Assembly: GCF_003626655.1 (NCBI RefSeq)
Contig: NZ_RBAN01000003.1
Span: 434,001 to 498,000 of the forward strand
DNA from: Micromonospora costi
GTDB taxonomy: Bacteria > Actinomycetota > Actinomycetes > Mycobacteriales > Micromonosporaceae
Reading direction: 5' to 3'
Length of the DNA: 64,000 bases
Part shown: one piece after another, positions 1 to 7,809 of the stretch
Numbering within the stretch: the first letter of the stretch is position 1
Layout: every line of letters starts with the position of its first letter
Notes under the pieces: generated by a model
The model's input: the letters and a program-made list of their open reading frames with translations, nothing else
Told to the model about the DNA's origin: nothing
Databases searched by the model: none
Translations under genes and position numbers: made by a program

Positions 1-1
1 C

Positions 2-928
2 ACCGGCGGCGGCGTCGGCTGGCTGGTCCGCCGGTACGGGCTGACCATCGACCACGTCCGGGCGGTGGAGGTCGTGCTCGCGGACGGCACGCTGGTACGC
101 GCCGACGCCGAACACGAGCCGGAGCTGTTCTGGGTGGTCCGCGGCGCGGGCGCCGGGGCCGGCATCGTGGTGGCGTTCGAGATCGAGGCGACCGAGGTCC
201 GCAACGTCGGGCTGGCGCAGCTCGCCATCGAGGCCACGCCGGACGGCGCGACCGTGTGGCAGTGGGCGGAGCGGCTCGCAGAGGCGCCCCGGGAACTATC
301 CACGGCGGCGGTGCTGTTTCCGCACGGGCGCTCGGCCGTCCTCTCGATCACGGCGGTGGTCGCCGCCGAGAGCCTGCGCCGGGCCCGCCCGCTGGTCGAG
401 CCGCTGCTCGCCATCGGGAGGCTGCTCGACCACCGCGTCGACCTCGTGCCGTATCCCGCTCTGGTTCCGCTGGGCCACCTGCACCCGAACGTCGGGCAGC
501 AGGCCAGTACGACCACGAACGGCCTGCTCACGATGGACGACGGTGGCGCCCGGGCGATCATGCGGGCGGTCACCGGGCCGGAGCGGGCGCTGATCCAGCT
601 CCGGTCGGTGGGCGGGGCGGTCAACGACGTGGACCCGGACGCGACCGCGTACCCGCACCGCCACCAGGACACGCTCGTGGTCGGCACGGTGTTCCCGCCG
701 CAGGGCGGCGGGGCGCTGGACGCCGCGTGGCGGGGCATCGGCCAGCGGGCCGACGGCGCGTACGTGAACTTCGAGAGCCGGCCGGACCGGGCGGCGTTCG
801 ACCGGATCTATCCGGGCGCGACCGGCCGGCGGGTGGCGGAGCTGTGGCGCCGGTACGACCCGGACGGCGTGTTCCGGCCGCGCCTGCTCGACCCGGCGCG
901 GGGCCGGGCGGGCGCGCGGCGCCGCTGA
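2..928 (+). CDS. FAD-binding oxidoreductase, C-terminal part (5' end outside window)
   Basis: The reading frame is open from the first complete codon, so the gene starts upstream of the window. The visible N-terminal stretch TGGGVGWLVRRYG followed by ADGTLVRA and ELFWVVRGAG is typical of the PCMH-type FAD-binding domain in the berberine-bridge/glycolate-oxidase-like family. The end carries the family's closing motif (RYDPDGVFRP, about 30 residues before the stop). The first part, which would hold the flavin-attachment His and Cys, is missing, so the type of flavin linkage cannot be judged. The substrate is unknown. A GTG at 65 is an internal codon, not a credible start. Confidence 0.85.
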   Translation, partial: TGGGVGWLVRRYGLTIDHVRAVEVVLADGTLVRADAEHEPELFWVVRGAGAGAGIVVAFEIEATEVRNVGLAQLAIEATPDGATVWQWAERLAEAPRELSTAAVLFPHGRSAVLSITAVVAAESLRRARPLVEPLLAIGRLLDHRVDLVPYPALVPLGHLHPNVGQQASTTTNGLLTMDDGGARAIMRAVTGPERALIQLRSVGGAVNDVDPDATAYPHRHQDTLVVGTVFPPQGGGALDAAWRGIGQRADGAYVNFESRPDRAAFDRIYPGATGRRVAELWRRYDPDGVFRPRLLDPARGRAGARRR

Positions 929-998
929 ACGACCGGCCGCACGGCCAGGTCCGATTCCCGCCAGCCGGTACCCGCCGACCGGGGGCATCATCGGTGGC

Positions 999-2501
999 GT
1001 GGACTTGGACTTCGAGCGGTGCTACCGGGCCGTGGACAGCCGTGACCAGCGCTTCGACGGCTGGTTCTACACCGGCGTGACGTCGACCGGCATCTACTGC
1101 CGGCCGTCGTGCCCGGCCACCACGCCCAAACGGCAGAACGTCAGGTTCTTCCCGTCGGCGGCCGCGGCACAGGGTGCGGGGCTGCGTGCGTGCCGTCGCT
1201 GCCGGCCGGACGCGGCACCGGGCTCGCCCCAGTGGGACGTCCGGGCGGACGTGGTAGGTCGGGCCATGCGGCTGATCGCCGACGGGGTGGTCGACCGCGA
1301 CGGCGTGCCCGGGCTCGCCTCCCGGCTCGGCTACACGGAACGGCACCTGCACCGGATGCTCCGCACCGAACTGGGGGCCGGACCGCTCGCGCTGGCCCGC
1401 GCCCAGCGGGCGCAGACCGCCCGGATCCTGATCGAGACCACCGCGCTCGGCATGGCGGAGGTCGCGTTCGCGGCCGGGTTCGGCAGCGTACGGCAGTTCA
1501 ACGACACGGTCCGTGAGGTGTACGGGGTGCCGCCGACGCAGTTGCGCGAGGCGCGGCGCGGGCGGGTCCCCGCGGGCGGGGCGGGCACGATCACGCTCCG
1601 GCTCGCGTACCGGCCGCCGCTGCACGCCGTCGCGCTGCTGGACTTCCTCGCCCTGCGGGCGTTGCCCGGCGTCGAGGACGTCCGCGACGGCACGTACCGC
1701 CGGGGTCTGCGGCTGCCGCACGGCGTCGCCGAGGTGGCCCTGACCCCGGCGGACGGCCACGTGTCGGCGACGCTGCGGCTCGCCGACATGCGTGACCTGG
1801 CGCCGGCGGTGGCCCGCTGCCGCCGCCTGCTGGACCTCGATGCGGACCCGGTGGCCGTCGACGCGACCCTGGCCGCGGACCCGGCGCTCGCCCCCGCGGT
1901 CGCGGCGGAGCCGGGCATCCGGGTGCCCCGCTCGGTGGACGGCTTCGAGATGGCGGTACGCGCGATCGTCGGCCAGCAGGTCTCGGTGGCTGCCGCCCGC
2001 ACCACCCTGACCCGCCTGATCGCGGCCGCCCCCACCGCCACCCACGTTGATCATGAAGTTGTTGCCGGAAACGACGGCGTGTCGGGGCAACAACTTCATG
2101 ATCACCGGGGCGGGGTGGGCGCGTTGCGGGGGTTTCCGTCGGCCGACGAGGTGGCGGAACTGCCGGACGAGGCGTTCCGGATGCCGGCCGGGCGGCGGGA
2201 GACGATCCGCGGACTCGCCCGGGCGGTCGCCGACGGCTCCCTCGACCTGGCGCCCGGAGGCGACCGCGAGGAGACCGTCCGGCGGCTGGTGGCGCTGCCC
2301 GGCATCGGCGCCTGGACCGCCGGGTACGTCGCGATGCGCGCGCTCGGCGACCCGGACGTCCTCCTCCCCACCGACCTGGCGGTCCGGCGCGGCGCGGCCG
2401 CGCTCGGGCTGCCCGACGACCCGACGACCCTGAACGCGTACGCCGACCGCTGGCGCCCCTGGCGGTCCTACGCGGTTATCCGACTCTGGAGAACGGCATG
2501 A
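999..2501 (+). CDS. alkA: Ada-AlkA type bifunctional DNA-repair regulator and 3-methyladenine glycosylase, carrying an in-frame palindrome
   Basis: 500 aa. Residues 1-75 form the Ada zinc domain with four cysteines (C34, C38, C65, C68); C34 is the expected methylphosphotriester acceptor. Residues about 80-185 are an AraC-type helix-turn-helix region. The C-terminal half is AlkA-like, with the helix-hairpin-helix LPGIGAWTAGY and a candidate catalytic Asp in LPTDLAV. It should remove alkylated purines and activate adaptive-response genes. Codons about 350-368 are supplied by a 57-bp perfect-arm palindrome (2048-2104) that falls in a normally variable loop and keeps the frame. The GTG start has no obvious Shine-Dalgarno site. 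It overlaps ogt by ATGA, so the two are probably translationally coupled. Confidence 0.9.
   Translation: MDLDFERCYRAVDSRDQRFDGWFYTGVTSTGIYCRPSCPATTPKRQNVRFFPSAAAAQGAGLRACRRCRPDAAPGSPQWDVRADVVGRAMRLIADGVVDRDGVPGLASRLGYTERHLHRMLRTELGAGPLALARAQRAQTARILIETTALGMAEVAFAAGFGSVRQFNDTVREVYGVPPTQLREARRGRVPAGGAGTITLRLAYRPPLHAVALLDFLALRALPGVEDVRDGTYRRGLRLPHGVAEVALTPADGHVSATLRLADMRDLAPAVARCRRLLDLDADPVAVDATLAADPALAPAVAAEPGIRVPRSVDGFEMAVRAIVGQQVSVAAARTTLTRLIAAAPTATHVDHEVVAGNDGVSGQQLHDHRGGVGALRGFPSADEVAELPDEAFRMPAGRRETIRGLARAVADGSLDLAPGGDREETVRRLVALPGIGAWTAGYVAMRALGDPDVLLPTDLAVRRGAAALGLPDDPTTLNAYADRWRPWRSYAVIRLWRTA
2048..2104. repeat. 57-bp palindromic element inside the alkA coding sequence
   Basis: The arms are a perfect 19-bp inverted repeat: TGATCATGAAGTTGTTGCC at 2048-2066 and its complement at 2086-2104, around a 19-base spacer. 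The total of 57 bp is 19 codons, so the alkA frame stays open. It is the same family as the element at 62766-62822: both are 57 bp, share the arm core GATCATGAAGTT and have the spacer segment ACGGCGTGTC. The bases after the right arm (CCGGGG) resemble those after the other copies. Confidence 0.9.
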
Positions 2502-3010
2502 CCACGATCGACAGCGCGGTGCTCGCCACCCCGGCCGGCCCGCTGACCATCCTGACCAGCGCGGACGGCGCCGTCCGGGCCGCCGGCTTCACGGCCGGCC
2601 CGGACGACCTGCTACCCGTGATCCACCCCGACCTGCGCGGGCCGGTGCGGATGCGGGCGGACCTCGGCCCGGTGACCCGGGCCGTCCGGTCCTACCTCGA
2701 CGGCGACCTCACCGCGATCGACGCCGTGCCGGTCGAGCAGCGCACCGGCGGCGAGTTCATGGCACACGCCTGGCAGGTGCTCCGGGACGTGAAACCGGGC
2801 GAGCCGGTCACCTACACCGGGTTCGCCGGGCTCGCCGGCCGGCCGCTGGCCGTACGCGCCGCCGCGGCGGCCTGCGCCCGCAACGCGGCCGCCCTCTTCG
2901 TGCCCTGCCACCGCGTCCTGCGGACGGACGGGACGCTGGGCGGCTACCGCTGGGGGCTCGACGTGAAGAAGTGGCTTCTCGGTCATGAGCGGCCGTTGAC
3001 GGCAAGCTGA
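2498..3010 (+). CDS. ogt: Methylated-DNA-protein-cysteine methyltransferase
   Basis: 170 aa. It transfers alkyl groups from O6-alkylguanine to its own cysteine, a suicide reaction. The active-site motif PCHRV is at residues 136-140 with acceptor C137, followed by GTLGGYRWGLDVKKWLL as expected for the family. The ATG overlaps the stop of the Ada-AlkA gene by four bases, so the two alkylation-repair genes form an operon. Both would be under Ada-type control if the upstream protein is the activator. Length is normal for stand-alone Ogt proteins. Confidence 0.95.
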   Translation: MTTIDSAVLATPAGPLTILTSADGAVRAAGFTAGPDDLLPVIHPDLRGPVRMRADLGPVTRAVRSYLDGDLTAIDAVPVEQRTGGEFMAHAWQVLRDVKPGEPVTYTGFAGLAGRPLAVRAAAAACARNAAALFVPCHRVLRTDGTLGGYRWGLDVKKWLLGHERPLTAS

Positions 3011-3047
3011 CACCGGCTCGTCTCACATTTGCCGATACCGTCGGGTA

Positions 3048-4934
3048 GTGCCTGCGGAGAGCGACGGCGACCCGGCCGCGCGGGTCGCCGCGGGCCCCCA
3101 CCCGGTGCACAACCTCTGGCGGCTGCGCCGCTACCTGCGCCCGTACGCAGGCCAGTTCGCCTGGCTGCTGCTCACGGCGCTGGCCGGCACCGGCGCGAGC
3201 ATCGCCGTGCCCCTCGTGGTGCAGCGCGTCGTGGACGGGCCGGTGGCGCGGCGCGATCCGGCCGGCCTGCTGCACCTCGGCGCGCTGGCGCTGCTGCTCG
3301 GGCTCGCCGAGGCGGTGCTCATCTTCGTCCGCCGCTGGGTGCAGTCGTCGTCCGCGGTGGGCATGGAGGCGGCGCTGCGCGCCGACGTCTACGCCCATCT
3401 GCAACGGCTTCCGGCGAGCTTCCACGACCGGTGGCAGTCCGGCCAGTTGCTGTCCCGAATCACCACCGACCTGTCGGTGATCCGCCGGTTCCTCTCGTTC
3501 GGCCTGCTCTTCCTGGTGCTCAACCTGCTCACCTACGCGGTCGTAGTGGTACTGCTGATCCGCCTGCACCCGGTGCTGGGCCTGCTGGTGGCCGCGAGCG
3601 CGGTGCCGCTGTTCCTCATCAGCCGCCAGTTCGCCCGGCACTACCACGCCGCCTCCCGCCGGATGCAGGACCAGCAGGGCGACGTGGCCACGCTGGTCGA
3701 GGAGACCGCGCAGGGGCTGCGCACCATGCGGGCGTACGGGCGCGGGCCGCAGCTCGCCGCCCGCTTCGGCGGTGCGGCCCGCGCGCTGCACGACACCGGC
3801 GTCGGCAAGGGCCGCCTGCTCGCGCGCACCTCGGCCCTGCTCGACCTGGTGCCGAACCTGACGCTGGCCGTGGTCCTGGTCGCCGGGGCGGCCGCCGTGG
3901 CGCGGGGGGTGTTCACCATCGGCGAGCTGGTGGCGTTCGTGACCCTCCAGCTCATGCTGATCTGGCCGGTGCAGTCGCTGGGCTGGATCATCGCGAACGG
4001 CCAGGAGGCGGCGACCGCCGCCGACCGGATCCAGGAGGTGCTGGACACGCCGCCCCGGATCGTGGACGCCCCGGCGGCCGTCGCGTTGGAGCGCCCGGCG
4101 GTGCGCGGCCGGCTCCGGTTCGAGCGCGTCTCGTTCGCCTACCCGGGCACCGCCGCCCCCGTACTGCGCGAGATCGACCTGACCGTCGATCCGGGCGAGA
4201 CGCTCGCCCTGGTCGGCGCGACCGGCTGCGGCAAGAGCACGCTGCTGTCGCTGGTGCCGCGGCTGCACGACGTGACGGGCGGGCGGATCACCCTCGACGG
4301 GCACGACGTCCGCGAGCTGCGGCTGGATTCGCTGCGCCGGCTGGTCGGGGTGGCCTTCGAGGAACCCACCCTGTTCTCCATGTCGGTTCGGGAGAACCTG
4401 ACGCTGGGCCGGCCGGACGCCAGCGAGGAGGACGTCGCGGCCGCGCTCACCCTCGCCCAGGCCGACTTCGCGTACGACCTGCCGTGGGGGCTGGGCACCC
4501 GCGTCGGCGAGCAGGGGCTCACGCTCTCCGGCGGGCAGCGGCAGCGGTTGGCGCTGGCCCGCGCGGTCCTCGGCCGGCCCGCGCTGCTCGTCCTGGACGA
4601 CCCGCTCTCCGCGCTGGACGTGCAGACCGAGGCGCTCGTGGAGGCGGCGCTGAAACGGGTACTGCGGGAGTGCACGGCGCTGCTCGTGGTGCACCGCCCG
4701 TCGACCATCGCGCTGGCCGACCGGGTGGCGCTCCTCGACGGCGGCCGGATCGTCGCGGTGGGCCGCCACTCCGACCTGCTCGCGAGCGTCCCCGCGTACC
4801 GGGCGCTGCTCTCGGCCGAACCGCCACCGTCCGAGGGCGGCCGGCCGACGCCGACGAACGGTACGCCACGCCCCGGCGGGTCCGGGCCGGCCACTGGCGC
4901 CACTCCGGACGGGCGTGGGCTGGTGCGGTCGTGA
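3048..4934 (+). CDS. ABC exporter half-transporter with degenerate ATPase site
   Basis: 628 aa, GTG start. An N-terminal type I exporter membrane domain (six predicted helices, residues about 25-320) is followed by an ATPase domain. Walker A GATGCGKST lies at about 390-398, the signature LSGGQ is intact, and Walker B reads LLVLDDP with Asp in place of the catalytic Glu (about residue 518). The H-loop is VHRPST. Loss of the catalytic Glu in one half is usual in heterodimeric exporters such as TM287/288 and BmrCD. The next gene starts inside this stop codon (GTGA overlap at 4931-4934) and supplies the canonical half. The substrate cannot be read from sequence; lipid or drug efflux is possible. 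Confidence 0.9.
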   Translation: MPAESDGDPAARVAAGPHPVHNLWRLRRYLRPYAGQFAWLLLTALAGTGASIAVPLVVQRVVDGPVARRDPAGLLHLGALALLLGLAEAVLIFVRRWVQSSSAVGMEAALRADVYAHLQRLPASFHDRWQSGQLLSRITTDLSVIRRFLSFGLLFLVLNLLTYAVVVVLLIRLHPVLGLLVAASAVPLFLISRQFARHYHAASRRMQDQQGDVATLVEETAQGLRTMRAYGRGPQLAARFGGAARALHDTGVGKGRLLARTSALLDLVPNLTLAVVLVAGAAAVARGVFTIGELVAFVTLQLMLIWPVQSLGWIIANGQEAATAADRIQEVLDTPPRIVDAPAAVALERPAVRGRLRFERVSFAYPGTAAPVLREIDLTVDPGETLALVGATGCGKSTLLSLVPRLHDVTGGRITLDGHDVRELRLDSLRRLVGVAFEEPTLFSMSVRENLTLGRPDASEEDVAAALTLAQADFAYDLPWGLGTRVGEQGLTLSGGQRQRLALARAVLGRPALLVLDDPLSALDVQTEALVEAALKRVLRECTALLVVHRPSTIALADRVALLDGGRIVAVGRHSDLLASVPAYRALLSAEPPPSEGGRPTPTNGTPRPGGSGPATGATPDGRGLVRS

Positions 4935-6919
4935 TCACCGGGGCGTCCCGGCGACGCCGGAGGCCGGCACGGGACGACCGCCGCACCCGGTGGCTGCTGC
5001 GGCCCCGCCGCCGGCCGCCGCCCGGACCCGACGGCGGCGACCCGTCCCGGGTGGACGAGGCGACTCCCGCCGACGGCGAGCCGGAGCTGACTCGCTGGCG
5101 CGGGCAGGCCACCGACCCGGACGCCGACCGCAGCCGCGCCGAGGAGACGACGCCGGAGGCGCTCGCCCGGCTACGCGCCCGCAGCCAGGTGCTCCTGGCC
5201 GACCTCCTGCGCCCGCACCGCCGCCGGCTCGCCGGCGCCGTCGCGCTGCTGCTCGCCCAGAACGGCGCGGCCATGGCCGGGCCGTACCTGGTCATGCTCG
5301 GCATCGACCGGGGCATCGCGCCGCTGCGGGCCGGCGACCCCGGCCCGCTCGTGGCGGTGGCCGGGGCCTTCGGGGCGGCGGCGCTCACCGAGTACGTGGC
5401 CCGCCGGGGCTTCCTCACCCTCTCCGCGCGCATCGGCCAGGCCGTCCTGCTCGACCTCCGCCAGCGGGTGTACGCGCACTTCCTGCGCCTGTCGGTGGCG
5501 TTCCACGAGCGGTACACGTCCGGCCGAATGGTCTCCCGGCTCACGAGCGACCTCGACTCGATCGCCGAACTGGTCGACGGCGGCATCGACAGCCTGGTGC
5601 TCGCCGTGCTCTCCATCGTGTCCGTGGCCGCCATCCTGCTGTGGCTCGACCCGCCGCTGGCCGCCGTGACGCTGCTCGCCTTTCCGTTCCTGTACTGGCT
5701 GTCGCGCTGGTTCTCCCGCGCGTCGGCCGGCGCCTACCGGCGTACCCGCGACGCGGTGGCCCTGGTCATCGTCCACTTCGTCGAGTCGATGCGCGGCATC
5801 CGGGCCGTGCAGGCGTACCGGCGGGAGCCGCGCAACCAGCGGATCTTCGTGGCGCTCAGCGAGGACTACCGGGGCGCGAGCCTACACGCGTTCCGGCTGA
5901 TCGCCACGTACTCGCCGGGTATCAAGGTGATCGGCAACGTGACGGTGGCGGCGGTGCTCTGCTACGGCGGCTGGCGGGTGCTCGGCGGGCGTACCGAGGT
6001 CGGGGTGCTCGCCGCGTTCCTGCTCTACCTGCGGCGCTTCTTCGAGCCGATGCAGGAGCTGAGCCAGTTCTACAACTCGCTCCAGTCCGCCACGGCGGCG
6101 CTGGAGAAGCTGGCCGGAGTGCTCGACGAGCGGCCGGAGGTGCCCGAACCGCTCCGCCCGGTGCCGCTGCCCCGCGGCCCCGGCCACGGCGAGCTGGCCT
6201 TCCGCCAGGTCTCCTTCGGCTACCGCACGGAAGCCCCGATCCTCACCGACCTGGAGCTGACCGTGCCGGCCGGGCAGACCGTCGCGCTCATCGGGGCGAC
6301 GGGCGCGGGCAAGTCGACGATCGCCAAGCTGGTCGCCCGGTTCCACGACCCGGACCGCGGCACGGTCAGCCTCGACGGCGTCGACCTGCGGGACGTGGCC
6401 GACGCCGAGCTGCGCCGCGCCGTGGTCCTCGTGACCCAGGAGAACCACCTGTTCAGCGGCACCGTCGAGGAGAACATCCGGTTCGGCCGACCGGACGCGG
6501 ACGACGCCGCGGTGCGGGCCGCCGCCCGGGCCATCGGCGCGCACGACTTCATCGCCGCGCTCCCGCAGGGGTACGCCACCCAGGTGCACCGCCGCGGCGG
6601 CCGGCTCTCCGCCGGGCAGCGGCAGCTGGTGGCGTTCGCCCGCGCGTTCCTGGCGGATCCCACCGTGCTGATCCTGGACGAGGCGACGTCGTCCCTCGAC
6701 GTGCCGACCGAGCGGCTCGTGCAGCGGGCGCTCGGCACCATCCTGCGGGACCGGACCGCGCTGGTCATCGCGCACCGGCTCTCCACCGTGGAGATCGCCG
6801 ACCGGGTGCTGGTGCTCGACGGGGGCCGCATCGTCGAGGACGGGCCGCCGGACCGGCTGGCCGCGGCCGGCGGCCGCTACGCCACCCTCCACCGCCAGTG
6901 GCAGGACTCCCTCCGCTAA
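4931..6919 (+). CDS. ABC exporter half-transporter with canonical ATPase site
   Basis: 662 aa from GTG 4931, which overlaps the preceding stop. An Arg-rich N-terminal extension of about 75 residues precedes the six-helix membrane domain. The ATPase domain has Walker A GATGAGKST, signature LSAGQ, Walker B VLILDEATSSLD with the catalytic Glu, and H-loop AHRLST. With the upstream degenerate half it should form a heterodimeric type I exporter. The same frame is open upstream to 3029, but that part is only the shadow of the first half gene and shows no ABC features. Confidence 0.9.
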   Translation: MITGASRRRRRPARDDRRTRWLLRPRRRPPPGPDGGDPSRVDEATPADGEPELTRWRGQATDPDADRSRAEETTPEALARLRARSQVLLADLLRPHRRRLAGAVALLLAQNGAAMAGPYLVMLGIDRGIAPLRAGDPGPLVAVAGAFGAAALTEYVARRGFLTLSARIGQAVLLDLRQRVYAHFLRLSVAFHERYTSGRMVSRLTSDLDSIAELVDGGIDSLVLAVLSIVSVAAILLWLDPPLAAVTLLAFPFLYWLSRWFSRASAGAYRRTRDAVALVIVHFVESMRGIRAVQAYRREPRNQRIFVALSEDYRGASLHAFRLIATYSPGIKVIGNVTVAAVLCYGGWRVLGGRTEVGVLAAFLLYLRRFFEPMQELSQFYNSLQSATAALEKLAGVLDERPEVPEPLRPVPLPRGPGHGELAFRQVSFGYRTEAPILTDLELTVPAGQTVALIGATGAGKSTIAKLVARFHDPDRGTVSLDGVDLRDVADAELRRAVVLVTQENHLFSGTVEENIRFGRPDADDAAVRAAARAIGAHDFIAALPQGYATQVHRRGGRLSAGQRQLVAFARAFLADPTVLILDEATSSLDVPTERLVQRALGTILRDRTALVIAHRLSTVEIADRVLVLDGGRIVEDGPPDRLAAAGGRYATLHRQWQDSLR

Positions 6920-6992
6920 CCCCGCCCCAGCCCCCAGCCCCCAGCCCCCCGGCCTCGGGCCCGGTTCGCCCCCAGCCCCCGGCCTCGCCCAC

Positions 6993-7050
6993 GTGATCAA
7001 GAGGTTTGCGTCAGACCGGAGCCGGATTCTGACGCAAACGTCTTGATCAC
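6993..7050. repeat. 58-bp palindromic element between convergent genes
   Basis: The left arm at 6993-7015 begins GTGATCAAGAGGTTTGCGTC. The right arm at 7028-7050 is its complement with one mismatch (7040), around a 12-base spacer. The element is nearly identical to that at 22699-22756. It lies between the 3' ends of the ABC exporter and the nitroreductase, so its transcript could fold and act as a bidirectional terminator. C-rich CCCCAGC runs sit just upstream (6925-6985). Confidence 0.9.
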
Positions 7051-7090
7051 CGGGCCGGGACGGGGCCGGAGGGGGCGGGGGGCGGGCGGG

Positions 7091-7753
7091 TTACCAGCGG
7101 TCGACGTGCAGCACCTCGTCCAGGGGCTGCCGCCTCGCCGGCCGGAAGCCCTCGCCGGTGTACCAGGCGGTCGGGACGAGAGCCGCCTGGCGTACCTCCT
7201 CGGGAAGGCCGAGCAGCTCGGCCACCTCCGCCTCGTACGTGAGGTGCAGGGTGGTCCAGGCGGTGCCGAGGCCGCGCGCCCGGGCGGCGAGCATGTAGCT
7301 CCACACCGCCGGCAGCAGCGACCCCCACAGCCCGGCCTGGTTGCCGGCCGACAGCTCCCCACCACCATGCAGCCGCAGGCACGGGATCAGCAGCACGGGC
7401 ACCTGGCCCATCCGGTCGCCGAGCCAGGCGACGCTCTCGCCCACCCGGCGCTGCACCGCCGCCCGCGCCGGGTCCTCCGCGAAGAGGCGGGCCGCCGAGG
7501 ACTCCGAGGCGAGGTACGCCTGCACGGCCCGCTGGTAGAGCAGGCCGATCTCGGCGCGGAGCATCGGGTCGGTGACCACCACGAAGTGCCAGCCCTGCCG
7601 GTTGGAGCCGGAGGGCGCCTGGAGCGCGATCTCCAGGCACTCGCGGACCAGGTCCATGGGCACCGGCCGGGTCAGGTCCAGCCGGCGCCGGACCGTACGC
7701 GTGGTGGTGAGCAGCTCGTCGGGGCTCAGCGGAAGCGTCGGCACGAATTCCAT
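7091..7753 (-). CDS. Nitroreductase family protein
   Basis: 220 aa from ATG 7753. An FMN-dependent NAD(P)H oxidoreductase fold is indicated by the early TRTVRRRLDL segment, the APSGSNRQGWHF motif (FMN contact region) and the closing region GLGTAWTTLH with LVPTAWYTGEGF. The substrate is not predictable; members reduce nitro groups, quinones or enals. The frame is open further upstream to 7888, but those residues are low-complexity and overlap the valS start region, so the ATG in front of EFVPTLPLSPDELL is preferred. Divergent from valS. Confidence 0.88.
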   Translation of the reverse strand: MEFVPTLPLSPDELLTTTRTVRRRLDLTRPVPMDLVRECLEIALQAPSGSNRQGWHFVVVTDPMLRAEIGLLYQRAVQAYLASESSAARLFAEDPARAAVQRRVGESVAWLGDRMGQVPVLLIPCLRLHGGGELSAGNQAGLWGSLLPAVWSYMLAARARGLGTAWTTLHLTYEAEVAELLGLPEEVRQAALVPTAWYTGEGFRPARRQPLDEVLHVDRW

Positions 7754-7809
7754 CGTGGCACGAGGCTTAACCGATGGTCCGGCCGTTGGCGGCTGCCTAC
7801 GATCGCAGG

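Noticed and set aside
3029..6919. A single 1296-residue open frame that could be read as a fused exporter
   Set aside because: The part before 4931 is the shadow of the first half-transporter in another frame. Only the part from GTG 4931 shows exporter sequence.
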